A DNA stretch of 64,000 nucleotides from assembly GCA_019414245.1 (NCBI GenBank), contig DXMK01000015.1:357383-421382 (forward strand), given 5' to 3'. This stretch comes from Collinsella sp. (lineage in GTDB: Bacteria > Actinomycetota > Coriobacteriia > Coriobacteriales > Coriobacteriaceae). The translations under genes were made by a program, and so were the position numbers. Each line of letters begins with the position of its first letter. Position 1 is the first letter of the stretch. Below the pieces are notes generated by a model that did not search any database, had not been told where the DNA came from, and was given only the letters and a program-made list of their open reading frames with translations. Shown here in pieces: positions 8,431 through 17,363 of the stretch.

Positions 8431-9849
8431 ATGGCCTACGACGCCAAGAAAATCTATTACCGCTTCGATGACCACTTGAGCCGCCTGGTTCTGGATTACG
8501 AAGCAAGCCGCCAGATTTCGTCTGAGAGCGAAAGCCTCTACCACGGCCTGCCGACCGACCCTTATGACGAGGGCCTGTTTGTCGAGCACAATGTCAAGCG
8601 CGGCCTACGCAATGCCGACGGCTCGGGCGTGGTCGCGGGTCTCACTCGTATCTCGGATGTGCACGGCTACAACAAGGTCGACGGAAAGGTCGTGCCCGAT
8701 CAGGGCAAGCTCACGCTTCGCGGCTACAGCATCGAGGATCTGGTCAACAATGCCCAGGCCGAGAATCGCTATGGCTACGAGGAAGTCGCCTATCTGCTTA
8801 TCACGGGTTCGCTGCCCAACAAGGAAGAGCTCGACGGCTTTTGCGAGCGCCTGGGCGCCTTTAGACATCTGAGCGACGAGTACGTTAAAGAGTTCCCTAT
8901 GACCACGGTATCGTCGAGCATCATGAACGTGCTCCAGCGCGCCGTACTGCTGCTCTACGCCTTCGATGCCGAGCCGGACGTGATCACGCCCGAGCACGAA
9001 ATCGACGTCGCCATTTCCATGCTCGCACGTCTCCCGCGCATCGCCGCCTTCGCACACATGGCCTCGGTCGCCAAGCTTCGCGGCTCCGAGGTTCACGTGC
9101 CGCACCCTACGCCCGGTCTCTCCACCGCCGAGACCATCCTACAGGTCCTGCGCGGCGGCATGGCGTTCACCCGCGATGAGGCGATGCTGCTCGACGTTAT
9201 GCTCATGCTGCATGCCGAGCACGGCGGCGGCAACAACTCCACCTTCGCTTGCCGCGTGCTGTCGTCTTCGGCCACCGACCCGTATTCCGCCTACGCCGCG
9301 GCTATCGGCTCGCTCAAGGGCCCGCGCCACGGTGGTGCCAATGCCAAGGTCGTGTCCATGCACGAGGACATCCGCGCGCATGTCTCCAACTGGGAGGACG
9401 AGGACGAAGTCGCGGCCTACCTGGGCAAGATCCTCGACAAGCAGGCCTTCGACGGCACGGGCCTCATCTACGGCATGGGCCACGCCGTCTATACGCTCAG
9501 CGACCCGCGCGCCGAGGTCTGCCGTCGTTACGCGCGCTCGCTGGCAGCCAAGAAGGACTTGGGCGAAGAGTTCGCACTCATCGAGCGCATCGAGCGCCTG
9601 GCACCCCAGGTCATGCGCGACCACGGCATGACCAAGCCCATCTGCGCCAACATCGACCTGTACACAGGCTTTATCTACAAGATGCTCGGCGTGCCCGAGA
9701 CGCTTTTTACGCCGTTATTCGCCGTCGCCCGCATGGCCGGCTGGTCGGCACACCGCATGGAAGAGCTCTTCTGCGCGCACCGTATTATTCGCCCGGCCTA
9801 TCGTCCGGTGATCGAGCCGCTGGAGTACAAGCCGATCGCCGACCGCTAG
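8431..9849 (+). CDS. gltA: Citrate synthase family protein
   Basis: Condenses acetyl-CoA with oxaloacetate (possibly propionyl-CoA in methylcitrate synthases). At 472 residues it is somewhat long for the family because of an N-terminal extension. The catalytic triad is visible: His264 in LHAEHGGGNNS, His351 in GMGHAVYTLSDPR and Asp409 in ANIDLYTGF. The conserved SLKGPRHGGAN (294-304) is also present. GGAGAGGAG precedes the ATG, and a terminator follows, so it is transcribed alone or with the ACT gene. In an anaerobe its likely role is the oxidative branch to 2-oxoglutarate and glutamate. The sequence does not decide between citrate and 2-methylcitrate synthase. Confidence 0.9.
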   Translation: MAYDAKKIYYRFDDHLSRLVLDYEASRQISSESESLYHGLPTDPYDEGLFVEHNVKRGLRNADGSGVVAGLTRISDVHGYNKVDGKVVPDQGKLTLRGYSIEDLVNNAQAENRYGYEEVAYLLITGSLPNKEELDGFCERLGAFRHLSDEYVKEFPMTTVSSSIMNVLQRAVLLLYAFDAEPDVITPEHEIDVAISMLARLPRIAAFAHMASVAKLRGSEVHVPHPTPGLSTAETILQVLRGGMAFTRDEAMLLDVMLMLHAEHGGGNNSTFACRVLSSSATDPYSAYAAAIGSLKGPRHGGANAKVVSMHEDIRAHVSNWEDEDEVAAYLGKILDKQAFDGTGLIYGMGHAVYTLSDPRAEVCRRYARSLAAKKDLGEEFALIERIERLAPQVMRDHGMTKPICANIDLYTGFIYKMLGVPETLFTPLFAVARMAGWSAHRMEELFCAHRIIRPAYRPVIEPLEYKPIADR

Positions 9850-9875
9850 GACGCGGACCGTTATAGAACTCGAAC

Positions 9876-9910
9876 GTGGCCAGGGCATCACCGCCCTCGG
9901 CCACGCTTTT
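9876..9910 (+). terminator. Rho-independent terminator after citrate synthase
   Basis: GTGGCC-AGGGC pairs with GCCCT-CGGCCAC and the stem is followed by GCTTTTTAT. It lies 27 bases after the citrate synthase stop. Confidence 0.8.
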
Positions 9911-9936
9911 TATGCCAGTAGAAAGGGCTGCATCGA

Positions 9937-10779
9937 ATGATTGTTTTTTCCGATATGGATGGAACACTGCTGACGAGCGACAAGCAGATGGGCGACGCCA
10001 CCTGGGCGATGCTCGACGAGCTCGCACGTCGCAGCATTGAGTTTGTACCGTGCACGGGGCGTCCGCTGTCGGGCGTCTTTGAGCCCATCCTCGCCCATCC
10101 TGCCGTGCACTACGCGGTCTGCGCCAATGGCGCCAGCGTCTGGCAGCTCGACGACGATGTGCCCAACGATGCCTCGCGCGCCACGCGCATTTTGAGCCGT
10201 CCGCTCGATCGCGGCATTGCCCATCGCGTCCATCGCATCGCCGCCGGCCACGATGTGACCTTCGATATCTTCGCGGATGGGCAGTGCTTCCTCCCCCGCT
10301 CGCTTTACGGGCGCCTGGATGAGTTCTGCGGCGGTGACCCCCACATCGCGGCTTCGCTCAAGCGCACACGAACACCGATCGACATGGATATCGACAGTAA
10401 GATCGACGGGGTCGAGACGCTCGAACGCATCGCCATGTACTGGCACGACCCGGCCGATCGCGACGCCATCGCGGCTGAGCTCGACACGCTCGGAGGCATT
10501 GAGGTCACACGTTCTTACGCCATGAATATCGAGGTCATGGGTGAGGGCGCCACCAAGGGAACGGCCCTCACGTGGCTATGCGAGCACCTGGGCGAGCGTC
10601 TCGTCGACGCCTGGGCGTTCGGCGACAACATCAACGACATCCCCATGCTGCAGGCAGCGGGCCACGGCATGGCCATGATCAACGCCGAGCCCGAAGACCG
10701 CGAGGCCGCCGACGCCGTCACCGGATACGACAACGACCACGACGGCGTCGCCCACACCATCATGGCCGCCCTTGCCTAG
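9937..10779 (+). CDS. HAD-superfamily phosphatase, Cof type
   Basis: A 280-residue cytosolic phosphatase. HAD motif I is FSDMDGTLL with the nucleophile Asp6 and acid Asp8; motif II is the Thr in CTGRPL; motif III Lys lies in GATKGTAL; motif IV is FGDNINDIPML. The ~100-residue cap between motifs II and III puts it in the Cof (type IIB) group, which dephosphorylates sugar phosphates and nucleotides. Substrate unknown. AAAGGG precedes the ATG. It converges on a second Cof-type gene at 10899-11693; the two are not close paralogues by eye. Confidence 0.85.
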   Translation: MIVFSDMDGTLLTSDKQMGDATWAMLDELARRSIEFVPCTGRPLSGVFEPILAHPAVHYAVCANGASVWQLDDDVPNDASRATRILSRPLDRGIAHRVHRIAAGHDVTFDIFADGQCFLPRSLYGRLDEFCGGDPHIAASLKRTRTPIDMDIDSKIDGVETLERIAMYWHDPADRDAIAAELDTLGGIEVTRSYAMNIEVMGEGATKGTALTWLCEHLGERLVDAWAFGDNINDIPMLQAAGHGMAMINAEPEDREAADAVTGYDNDHDGVAHTIMAALA

Positions 10780-10794
10780 TCATCGTCTGGTCAT

Positions 10795-10889
10795 TGGGGA
10801 CGTTCTTGAATGACCAGTCGTTGGGGACAGCCTTCACGAAAAAGCTGCAAGGACTGTCCCCCACTGTCGGCAGAAAAGGAACGTCCCCA
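10795..10889. repeat. Nested GGGGAC palindrome between convergent genes
   Basis: TGGGGACGTTC (10795-10805) pairs perfectly with GAACGTCCCCA (10879-10889). Inside it GGGGACAG (10823-10830) pairs with CTGTCCCC (10854-10861). The left part also contains TGGTCATT/AATGACCA. It fills the gap between two convergent phosphatase genes. A related element lies on the other side of the second phosphatase (11860-11898). Confidence 0.7.
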
Positions 10890-10898
10890 TCTGCCGGA

Positions 10899-11693
10899 TT
10901 AGGAGAGACTCTCCAGCACGCGACGGAGCTCCTGCTGGACGGCGTGGTCGCGGTTACAACCCACCACGCGATCGGCCACCGCCTTAAGCGCGGGGCGCGC
11001 GTTTTCCATCGCGCAGCCCGTGCCGACAAAGCGAATGATCTCGTAGTCGTTCATAGAGTCGCCAAACGCTATGACCTCGTCGCGATCAATGCCGTAATGC
11101 TCCGCGAGCTGCGCGATACCCGAGGCCTTCGATACACCAGGCTGCATGGCATCGATCCACGCGTTGCCCGAAGGCGCAAAAGTAAAGAGCTGACCAAGTT
11201 CGCGCTGTAGCACGTACGCACTGTCCATAACCGCACTGTCGTCGCAAAAGATACTCGCTTTGATGATATTTACGCTGGGATCGGGCAGCTCCCAAATACG
11301 CTCGGCATTGGGAAGGTCCTTATCGACCTCACGCACGAACTTGCACTCGTCATCGAGCAGGAAGGACTTGGTTCGGTCAAAGAGCGCAAGATGCAGATTG
11401 GGAAACGTCCTGACGGCTTGGGCGAGCCTTCGAATCGCCAGGTGGGAATACACCTCACGGTCTACCATCTTACCGTCGGCGTAGACTTGGGCGCCGTTAG
11501 CGGCGACAAAGTCCATCTTGTCGCGAACGGGCGCAAAGAACTCGCACAGGCGATCGTAGCGACGACCTGACGATGCGGCGAAATGCACGCCATGCTCGTG
11601 TAGCGCCAGAATCAGTTCGTAGGTCTCGGGAGGCACCTGGCCGTTTTCGTCAAGCAGCGTGCCGTCCATATCGGATGCAATCAGTTTAAACAT
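10899..11693 (-). CDS. HAD-superfamily phosphatase, Cof type
   Basis: 264 residues with HAD motif I IASDMDGTLLDE (Asp8, Asp10), motif II ASSGRR, a ~100-residue cap, motif III Lys in VSKASGIAQL and motif IV AFGDSMNDYEI. It is a Cof-type cytosolic phosphatase; substrate unknown. It is monocistronic and bounded on both sides by GGGGAC-family palindromes. Its ribosome site (AAGGGAG) sits in the 3' arm of a 26-base inverted repeat (11699-11760) immediately before the ATG, so translation is probably controlled by that structure. Confidence 0.85.
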   Translation of the reverse strand: MFKLIASDMDGTLLDENGQVPPETYELILALHEHGVHFAASSGRRYDRLCEFFAPVRDKMDFVAANGAQVYADGKMVDREVYSHLAIRRLAQAVRTFPNLHLALFDRTKSFLLDDECKFVREVDKDLPNAERIWELPDPSVNIIKASIFCDDSAVMDSAYVLQRELGQLFTFAPSGNAWIDAMQPGVSKASGIAQLAEHYGIDRDEVIAFGDSMNDYEIIRFVGTGCAMENARPALKAVADRVVGCNRDHAVQQELRRVLESLS

Positions 11694-11698
11694 AGAAA

Positions 11699-11760
11699 AG
11701 CTCCCTTCGGGCTTGTTGGAATCGAACGTGTATCCGATTCCAACGTACCCAAAGGGAGCT
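11699..11760 (-). promoter_or_regulatory. Long leader hairpin covering the ribosome site of the HAD gene
   Basis: Two 26-base arms (11735-11760 and 11699-11724) match at 22 positions with a 10-base loop. On the minus strand the 3' arm ends GAAGGGAGCT and is followed by TTTCT and the ATG. The Shine-Dalgarno sequence is therefore base-paired when the hairpin forms. It could be a translational switch or attenuator. Confidence 0.6.
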
Positions 11761-11859
11761 CAAATAAGACTCCGCGGGCGTAAACGTTACAAGGACCTGG
11801 CAAATAGCTCACACATGCCAGAGGTCTCACGGTCGCGGCGTCAGGCGACACGCCACCCC

Positions 11860-11898
11860 GATGACTAGTCGTTTAAGAACGTCCCCGATGACTAGTCG
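11860..11898. repeat. GGGGAC-family repeat at end of adenine deaminase gene
   Basis: GATGACTAGTCG occurs twice (11860-11871 and 11887-11898) around AAGAACGTCCCC. In reverse complement it reads like the left half of the element at 10795-10889 (GTCAT-GGGGACGTTCTT). The adenine deaminase stop codon lies inside it. Confidence 0.6.
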
Positions 11899-13712
11899 GC
11901 GTAGGTGAAGGTTGTAACGTCGAACATGCCCTCGGGGCGGATGCGGAGCGTCGGGATAACCGGCAGGGGCAGGAAGATGATGCCCATGATGGGGTCGAGC
12001 GGCGGCTCAATACCCATGGCGCGTGCCTTGACCATAAAGTCGTCGTGCTGCGCGGCAACGTCCTCGGCCGTGCCTTCGCTCATAAGGCCACCGAGCGCCA
12101 GCGGAATGCGCGCCACGACCTCGCCGTTACGCACCAGCACGTGGCCGCCCTGGCCCACGGCCTCAACGGCAGCCATCATATCCGCCGCATTGTCGCCCAC
12201 CACGCACACGTTGTGCGAGTCGTGGCCAATCGTGGAGGCAATGGCGCCACCCGTGATGGTAAAGCCGCGCACCCAGCCGCGACCGATATGCTTGCCAACC
12301 AAGCCCAGACCCGAGGGGCCGTCACCGTCGGCGCCCTCGACCTGCAGCGACACGCCGCGGCCGTGGCGCTCGATCAGCATAATGCGGCGCAGGCCCTCGG
12401 CACTCTCGGGGCGAGCCATACCTGTGATAGCCATACCCGGGATGACATCGATAACGGCCTCGCCCGGCTTAAAGGCATAGTCAAACACGTCGAGCGAAAG
12501 CTTCGGCAGCTTAACGGAGGCGCGCAGCTCATCGGCAAGGGCCGCAACCTCGGCCATCTCGGGTGCGATCTCGCCCACAAAGGTGCCATCCTGCGCCACC
12601 AGAGCACCGGCGGCATATACGCGATGCGGAGCCGTAGCAAACGTCAGGTCATTGAGTACCAGCAGGTCGGCACGCTTGCCCGGGGCAATCGCACCACGCA
12701 ACTCGTGCGGGTCGCGGCAGCCGTGATCCAGGCCAAACGCCTCGGCCGTGGAGAGGGACGCCATAGAGATAGCGACCACGGGGTCGATACCGGCCTCAAT
12801 CGCCACGCGGCAGGCATTGTCGATCATGCCAGTCGCAAGCGCATCGGAAGGGGCGCGGTCGTCAGTCGCAAAGCAGCAGCGGCGGGCGCGCGCGGGGTTC
12901 TCCAGCAGCATCGGCGACAGATTGGCCAGGTCATGGCTGCACGTGCCCTCGCGCAGCATCACGTACATGCCACGAGACAGTTTATCGAGCGCCTCCTCGG
13001 GAATCGTCGACTCGTGGTCGGCGATAATACCTGCTGCGGCATAGGCGTTGAGGTCCTTGCCGGCAACGAGCGGCGCGTGGCCGTCAACCTGCTTGGACGG
13101 CGTCTGGTTGGCAGCATCGATGCGAGCACAGGTCTCGGGGTCGGCCATAAAGACGCCCGGCAGGTTCATCATTTCGCCCAGACCAAAGACATCGCCTGGA
13201 TGCTCGGCAAAAAACGCCTGCATATCGGCAGCCGAAATAACGGCACCGGCCTGCTCGTCGGGCAGCGCGGGCACGCACGAAGGCATCATGTACTTGATGG
13301 AGATGGGTGCGCGGCGACCATCCTCGATCATAAAGCGCAGGCCGTCCAGGCCCGCCACGTTGGCGATCTCGTGGCTGTCGGCAATGGCGGTGGTAGTACC
13401 GCGCGTCGCCGCCATGCGCGCATACTCGGCGGGGCGGATGTTCGAGGACTCAATGTGCAGATGTCCGTCGATAAAGCCGGGGGCGAGATAGCGACCCTGG
13501 CAGTCGATAACCTCGGCAGCCTCATAGGTACCGGCGGCATCGTCGCGACCGTCGTAGAGCACGCCGACGATTACGCCGCCCTTGACGGCAACGCTACCGG
13601 GCGCCACGCGCTGACCGTACACGTCGACAATCTGCGCATTGGTAAACAGCGTGTCGACGGGCACGCGCCCCTCGGCGGCCTCGATCACAGACCTCATGAC
13701 CTCAACGGACAT
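11892..13712 (-). CDS. ade: Adenine deaminase
   Basis: Deaminates adenine to hypoxanthine and ammonia, feeding purine salvage or breakdown. 606 residues, the usual length. It is an amidohydrolase: the metal pair GHLHIESS (His84, His86), then SHEIANVAG, GLGEMMNLPG, DGHAP and ADHEST. The C-terminal adenine-deaminase domain has GGAIASTIGHDSHN and ends LRIRPEGMFDVTTF. AAAGGAG lies 6 bases before the ATG. It stands alone on the minus strand, 18 kb from the purine-degradation region, but its product could be the substrate of those enzymes. Confidence 0.93.
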   Translation of the reverse strand: MSVEVMRSVIEAAEGRVPVDTLFTNAQIVDVYGQRVAPGSVAVKGGVIVGVLYDGRDDAAGTYEAAEVIDCQGRYLAPGFIDGHLHIESSNIRPAEYARMAATRGTTTAIADSHEIANVAGLDGLRFMIEDGRRAPISIKYMMPSCVPALPDEQAGAVISAADMQAFFAEHPGDVFGLGEMMNLPGVFMADPETCARIDAANQTPSKQVDGHAPLVAGKDLNAYAAAGIIADHESTIPEEALDKLSRGMYVMLREGTCSHDLANLSPMLLENPARARRCCFATDDRAPSDALATGMIDNACRVAIEAGIDPVVAISMASLSTAEAFGLDHGCRDPHELRGAIAPGKRADLLVLNDLTFATAPHRVYAAGALVAQDGTFVGEIAPEMAEVAALADELRASVKLPKLSLDVFDYAFKPGEAVIDVIPGMAITGMARPESAEGLRRIMLIERHGRGVSLQVEGADGDGPSGLGLVGKHIGRGWVRGFTITGGAIASTIGHDSHNVCVVGDNAADMMAAVEAVGQGGHVLVRNGEVVARIPLALGGLMSEGTAEDVAAQHDDFMVKARAMGIEPPLDPIMGIIFLPLPVIPTLRIRPEGMFDVTTFTYAD

Positions 13713-13838
13713 ACATACTCCTTTAACCGTAGAAATAACTGCGGGGCGGACGGGCCTTCACCGCAGCAAACCAATAGCCATTGTATGCCCAAAAGAAAGT
13801 CCCGCTAACACCCCTTCCGCTTAACGGCACCGCCAAAT

Positions 13839-13861
13839 GATCCCTCCGTCCCCAAGGGATC
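13839..13861. repeat. Short GATCCCT/AGGGATC palindrome with GTCCCC
   Basis: GATCCCT (13839-13845) and AGGGATC (13855-13861) flank CCGTCCCCA. It is another member of the GGGGAC intergenic family and closely resembles sequence at 32371-32390 and 60065-60095. Confidence 0.55.
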
Positions 13862-13870
13862 GTCGTAACC

Positions 13871-13906
13871 AAAAAGGCCGCAGTCGGGATTCCCGGCTGC
13901 GGCCTT
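13871..13906 (-). terminator. Rho-independent terminator of tyrS
   Basis: On the minus strand AAGGCCGCAG pairs with CTGCGGCCTT around a GC-rich loop and is followed by a run of T. It lies just downstream of the tyrS stop. Confidence 0.85.
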
Positions 13907-13933
13907 ATTGCACTTGTGAGGTCAACTCGCTCG

Positions 13934-15145
13934 TTAGACCAACTTAAAGCCCTTGCGCTTGCCCACGGAGAGGGTGTCGCCCAGTTTGAGGGCGCTCGGA
14001 TCGATGTTGTAGCTCTTGGGAGCCACAGCCTTGCCGTTGATCTTGACGCCGCCGCCGTCGATATCGCGACGAGCCTGACCGGCGCTGGCCGAAAGGCCCA
14101 GGTCCTTGAGCAGGCCGGCGAGGTAAATCTGGCCCTCGTCGTTGACGGTCAGCTCAACGTGCTTCTCGGGGAAGTCGGCGAGCTGGCCCTCCTTGAACAC
14201 ACGGTCGAACTCGGCCTGGGCCTCGTCGCCGGCGCCGGCGCCGTGGTAGGTATCGCACAGGTCGCGGCCCAGAGCGCGCTTGAGCTCGTAGGGGTCGGCG
14301 GAACCGTCGGCCAGGGCGGCGTCGATCTTGTCGACCTCGGCCGGGGCGAGCGAGCTGGCCAGACGATAGTACTTGCCGATCATCTCGTCGGGGATGGACA
14401 TGGTCTTGCCGAACATATCCTTGGGAGCGTCGGTCAGGCCGATGTAGTTGCCATAGGACTTGGACATCTTGCGCACGCCGTCGGTGCCCTCGAGCAGCGG
14501 CATGGTGAGCGCAATCTGCGGCTCCATGCCCATCTTCTCCATGAGCTCGCGACCAGCGAGCAGGTTGAAGAGCTGGTCGGTGCCGCCCATCTCGACGTCG
14601 GCCTTGATCTGAACGGAGTCGAAGGCCTGCATCACGGGGTACAGGAACTCGTGCAGGGCAATCGGCGTCTGGGACTGGTAGCGCTTGGTAAAGTCGTCGC
14701 GCTCAAGGATGCGAGCGACGGTGAACTTGGAGCACACCTGCAAAAGACCGGCCAGGTCCATCGAAAGGATCCAGTCGCCGTTGTGCACGATGGTGGTCTT
14801 CTCGGGGTCCAGGATCTTCATGGCCTGGCTCACGTAGGTCTCGGCGTTGGCCTCGATCTGCTCCTGCGAAAGCTGCGGACGCGTGGAGTTCTTGCCCGAG
14901 GGGTCGCCGATCAGCGCGGTACCGTTGCCGATGATGAGGGTGACGTTGTGGCCCAGGTCCTGGAACTGGCGCATCTTGCGCAGGGGCACGGCGTGGCCCA
15001 GGTGCAGGTCGGGGCTGGTGGGGTCGACGCCGAGCTTGATGTTGAGGGGCTCGCCCTTCTCAAGCTTCTTGCGAAGGTCGGCCTCGGGGACGATCTTCGC
15101 GGCGCCCGAGGTGATGATACGCATTTGCTCGTCAACAGACAGCAT
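13934..15145 (-). CDS. tyrS: Tyrosyl-tRNA synthetase
   Basis: Charges tRNA-Tyr. 403 residues from the ATG at 15145, chosen because AAAGGAGG lies 7 bases before it; an upstream in-frame ATG lacks a site. Class I signatures are present: HLGH (48-51) and KMSKS (226-230). The Tyr/ATP pocket motif GGTDQ (187-191) is visible. The C-terminal ~65 residues form an S4-like RNA-binding domain (ASAGQARRDIDGGGVKINGK). It is the bacterial TyrRS type. Monocistronic with its own terminator; I saw no T-box leader in the short upstream gap. Confidence 0.95.
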   Translation of the reverse strand: MLSVDEQMRIITSGAAKIVPEADLRKKLEKGEPLNIKLGVDPTSPDLHLGHAVPLRKMRQFQDLGHNVTLIIGNGTALIGDPSGKNSTRPQLSQEQIEANAETYVSQAMKILDPEKTTIVHNGDWILSMDLAGLLQVCSKFTVARILERDDFTKRYQSQTPIALHEFLYPVMQAFDSVQIKADVEMGGTDQLFNLLAGRELMEKMGMEPQIALTMPLLEGTDGVRKMSKSYGNYIGLTDAPKDMFGKTMSIPDEMIGKYYRLASSLAPAEVDKIDAALADGSADPYELKRALGRDLCDTYHGAGAGDEAQAEFDRVFKEGQLADFPEKHVELTVNDEGQIYLAGLLKDLGLSASAGQARRDIDGGGVKINGKAVAPKSYNIDPSALKLGDTLSVGKRKGFKLV

Positions 15146-15242
15146 TGGGTATCCTCCTTTTGCCATAGCACCCTCACCGGATACGGCGGTGCTGGAAGTT
15201 CATAAACTCTCTTATGATAACCAAAACGGCGTGGCCGAACAC

Positions 15243-17201
15243 CTACGACAGGAAAATCCTCGTCCTGCCGCACGCGTCGATAACGACCGGCAAACGCGTG
15301 CCGTCACGTTCGACCAAAAAGCGCGCCCGCTGACGGCGCGAGCAGTCACGGCAACGGATCTGCCCCGTTGCATCCGTGGCGCAGGCGCCCTCGGCAGTCA
15401 GCAAGCAGTGCTCGCACACCATGAGCTCGGGACGGTCGGCATCGACAGGCCCCAAGACACCGGGACAAGCGGCAAGCTCGGCAACACGCTCCGCATCATT
15501 GCCGAGCAACTCGGCCGGCAAGTGCACCCGCCCCGCACCAAGTCCGCGCAGCCAGGTAAGCGTGGCCCGATTCGCGCAGAACACCGGCGCCGCCACGTCA
15601 AACGCCACGCCCAGCTCACGCGCCATCACCACCTGTCCCAGGTTGCGGCAGACGACGCGCCCGGCACGCTGCATCAGTGAGCAGGTCCGGTCAGCGTCAC
15701 CCGTGCGGCACACCTCGTCAAGCACCACAACGACGTCGGACAAATCGAGTTCTCCGCGCGGGTCGGCATCCATCAGCTGCCAAGCAAAAACCATGCGAGT
15801 GGGAACCGCGCACTCCACCAACTCCGTCGACGCACCGCCATCTACCGCAGCGTCCTCAAAGGGCAGCACCTCAACGGCACGCGCAACGGGCGCAATCGCA
15901 TCCGCCTCGGCCCGCATGCGCTCCAACACCGCCGCCGTCTGATCCAACACGCCGGCGCTGCGAATCAGATAGACCTCGCAGCCCGCGTCCACCTTACGTT
16001 TGCAATGCACGACGATGCGCTCTCCCGCAGCGGCATCCACGGGGCAAGGCACCTGTGGCCAGCGCTTGGGCACATCGGGACGCGCGTCGGCACCCGGGTA
16101 AAATCGGATTTCGAGCGTATCGCCCGCCGCCACGGCGGCATCAAGCTCAACCGTCACCTCTTCGTGACCCACCGCCACCAAGTGGCCCACGCGCACGCCC
16201 TGGTTGATCGCGCGCTCAAAGCTCATGAGCTCGGCACCCGAACGACCCCGCAGGTAAGCATCGGTAAACCCACGGTTAAACGACCTTCCCAGCTCGCGTT
16301 CAAGCTCTTCCACGGCACCGGAGTCCCACGCGCCGTCGCACAGCATATCGAGTGCCCGACGCCACACCCTCACCACGTTGAATACGTAATCGGGATTCTT
16401 CATGCGTCCCTCGATCTTGAGCGATGCCACGCCGGTGGCAACAAGCTCGGGCAGGTGCGCGATACCCAGATAGTCACGCGGACAAAGCAGGCGGTCTCCC
16501 TCGACGGCAACAACACTCTGCCCCGCCTCGTCCACTAGGTCGTACGCCAGACGGCACGGCTGCGTGCAGTCGCCGCGCATCGCCGAGCGCCCACGCCGCA
16601 AGGCCGAGAACTCGCACGCCCCCGAATAGCCGATGCAAATCGCACCGTGGCAGAATACCTCGATGGGCACGCCCGTGGCACATAGCGCCGCAATCTCGTC
16701 GACCGTCAGCTCGCGTGCCGTCGTCACGCGCTCGACCCCCAGCTCATCGGCGGCAAGCCGCACGGCACCCTCGCTATGAGCGCCCGCCTGCGTGGACAGG
16801 TGAATCTCGACCCCGGGAATCGCCGCGCGCAGCGCGCAGGCCAACCCGGCATCGGCGACAATCAGAGCATCGGCGCCCAGCTCCAGTGCATGAGCTCCCA
16901 ACGCCACCGCGTCGGACAACTCATCGTCAAACACGAACACGTTGAGCGTTACGTACACACGCACGCCATGGGCATGCGCCACGGCGCAGCCGCGCGCAAA
17001 CTCGTTATCCGTAAAGCCATGGGCGCTCACACGGGCGTTAAAGCCGCCCAACCCCGCATAGATGGCATCGGCACCCGCGGCGATGGCCGCAAGCATCTGG
17101 TCGAGTCCGCCCGCCGGCGCCAGCAGCTCGGGCAGCGCCGCACCGGCAGCATCCAATCCAGTCTCGTATTGTCCGCTCGGCCCCATCGTCCGAATCGCCA
17201 T
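15243..17201 (-). CDS. Peptidase U32 family protein
   Basis: 652 residues from the ATG at 17201, which follows AAGGAG by 7 bases. The N-terminal half is the U32 barrel: LLAPAGGLDQMLAAIAAGAD at the start and the family signature EVFCHGAICIGYSGACEFS (~181-199), with further conserved Cys in GDCTQPCR. A Cys-rich C-terminal segment (CEHCLLTAEGAC, CRDC) is typical of the iron-sulfur type. Several U32 proteins are now known to hydroxylate RNA bases rather than cut protein; which function applies here cannot be told. A paralogue lies at 60860-63355. It diverges from the penicillin-binding protein gene. Confidence 0.85.
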   Translation of the reverse strand: MAIRTMGPSGQYETGLDAAGAALPELLAPAGGLDQMLAAIAAGADAIYAGLGGFNARVSAHGFTDNEFARGCAVAHAHGVRVYVTLNVFVFDDELSDAVALGAHALELGADALIVADAGLACALRAAIPGVEIHLSTQAGAHSEGAVRLAADELGVERVTTARELTVDEIAALCATGVPIEVFCHGAICIGYSGACEFSALRRGRSAMRGDCTQPCRLAYDLVDEAGQSVVAVEGDRLLCPRDYLGIAHLPELVATGVASLKIEGRMKNPDYVFNVVRVWRRALDMLCDGAWDSGAVEELERELGRSFNRGFTDAYLRGRSGAELMSFERAINQGVRVGHLVAVGHEEVTVELDAAVAAGDTLEIRFYPGADARPDVPKRWPQVPCPVDAAAGERIVVHCKRKVDAGCEVYLIRSAGVLDQTAAVLERMRAEADAIAPVARAVEVLPFEDAAVDGGASTELVECAVPTRMVFAWQLMDADPRGELDLSDVVVVLDEVCRTGDADRTCSLMQRAGRVVCRNLGQVVMARELGVAFDVAAPVFCANRATLTWLRGLGAGRVHLPAELLGNDAERVAELAACPGVLGPVDADRPELMVCEHCLLTAEGACATDATGQIRCRDCSRRQRARFLVERDGTRLPVVIDACGRTRIFLS

Positions 17202-17363
17202 CGACAAACTCCTTACCAAGGTATGCATTCACTCTGAAAAATGCCGTCTTCCAGCATACACGAGGCCTCGCGCGCCCCGTTTGGTTTATCGTGTAATAAC
17301 TTATGTCCATCCTGCCCCGACGGCACATCCACCGTCCGGCACGACATACCTGGAGGTCAATAT

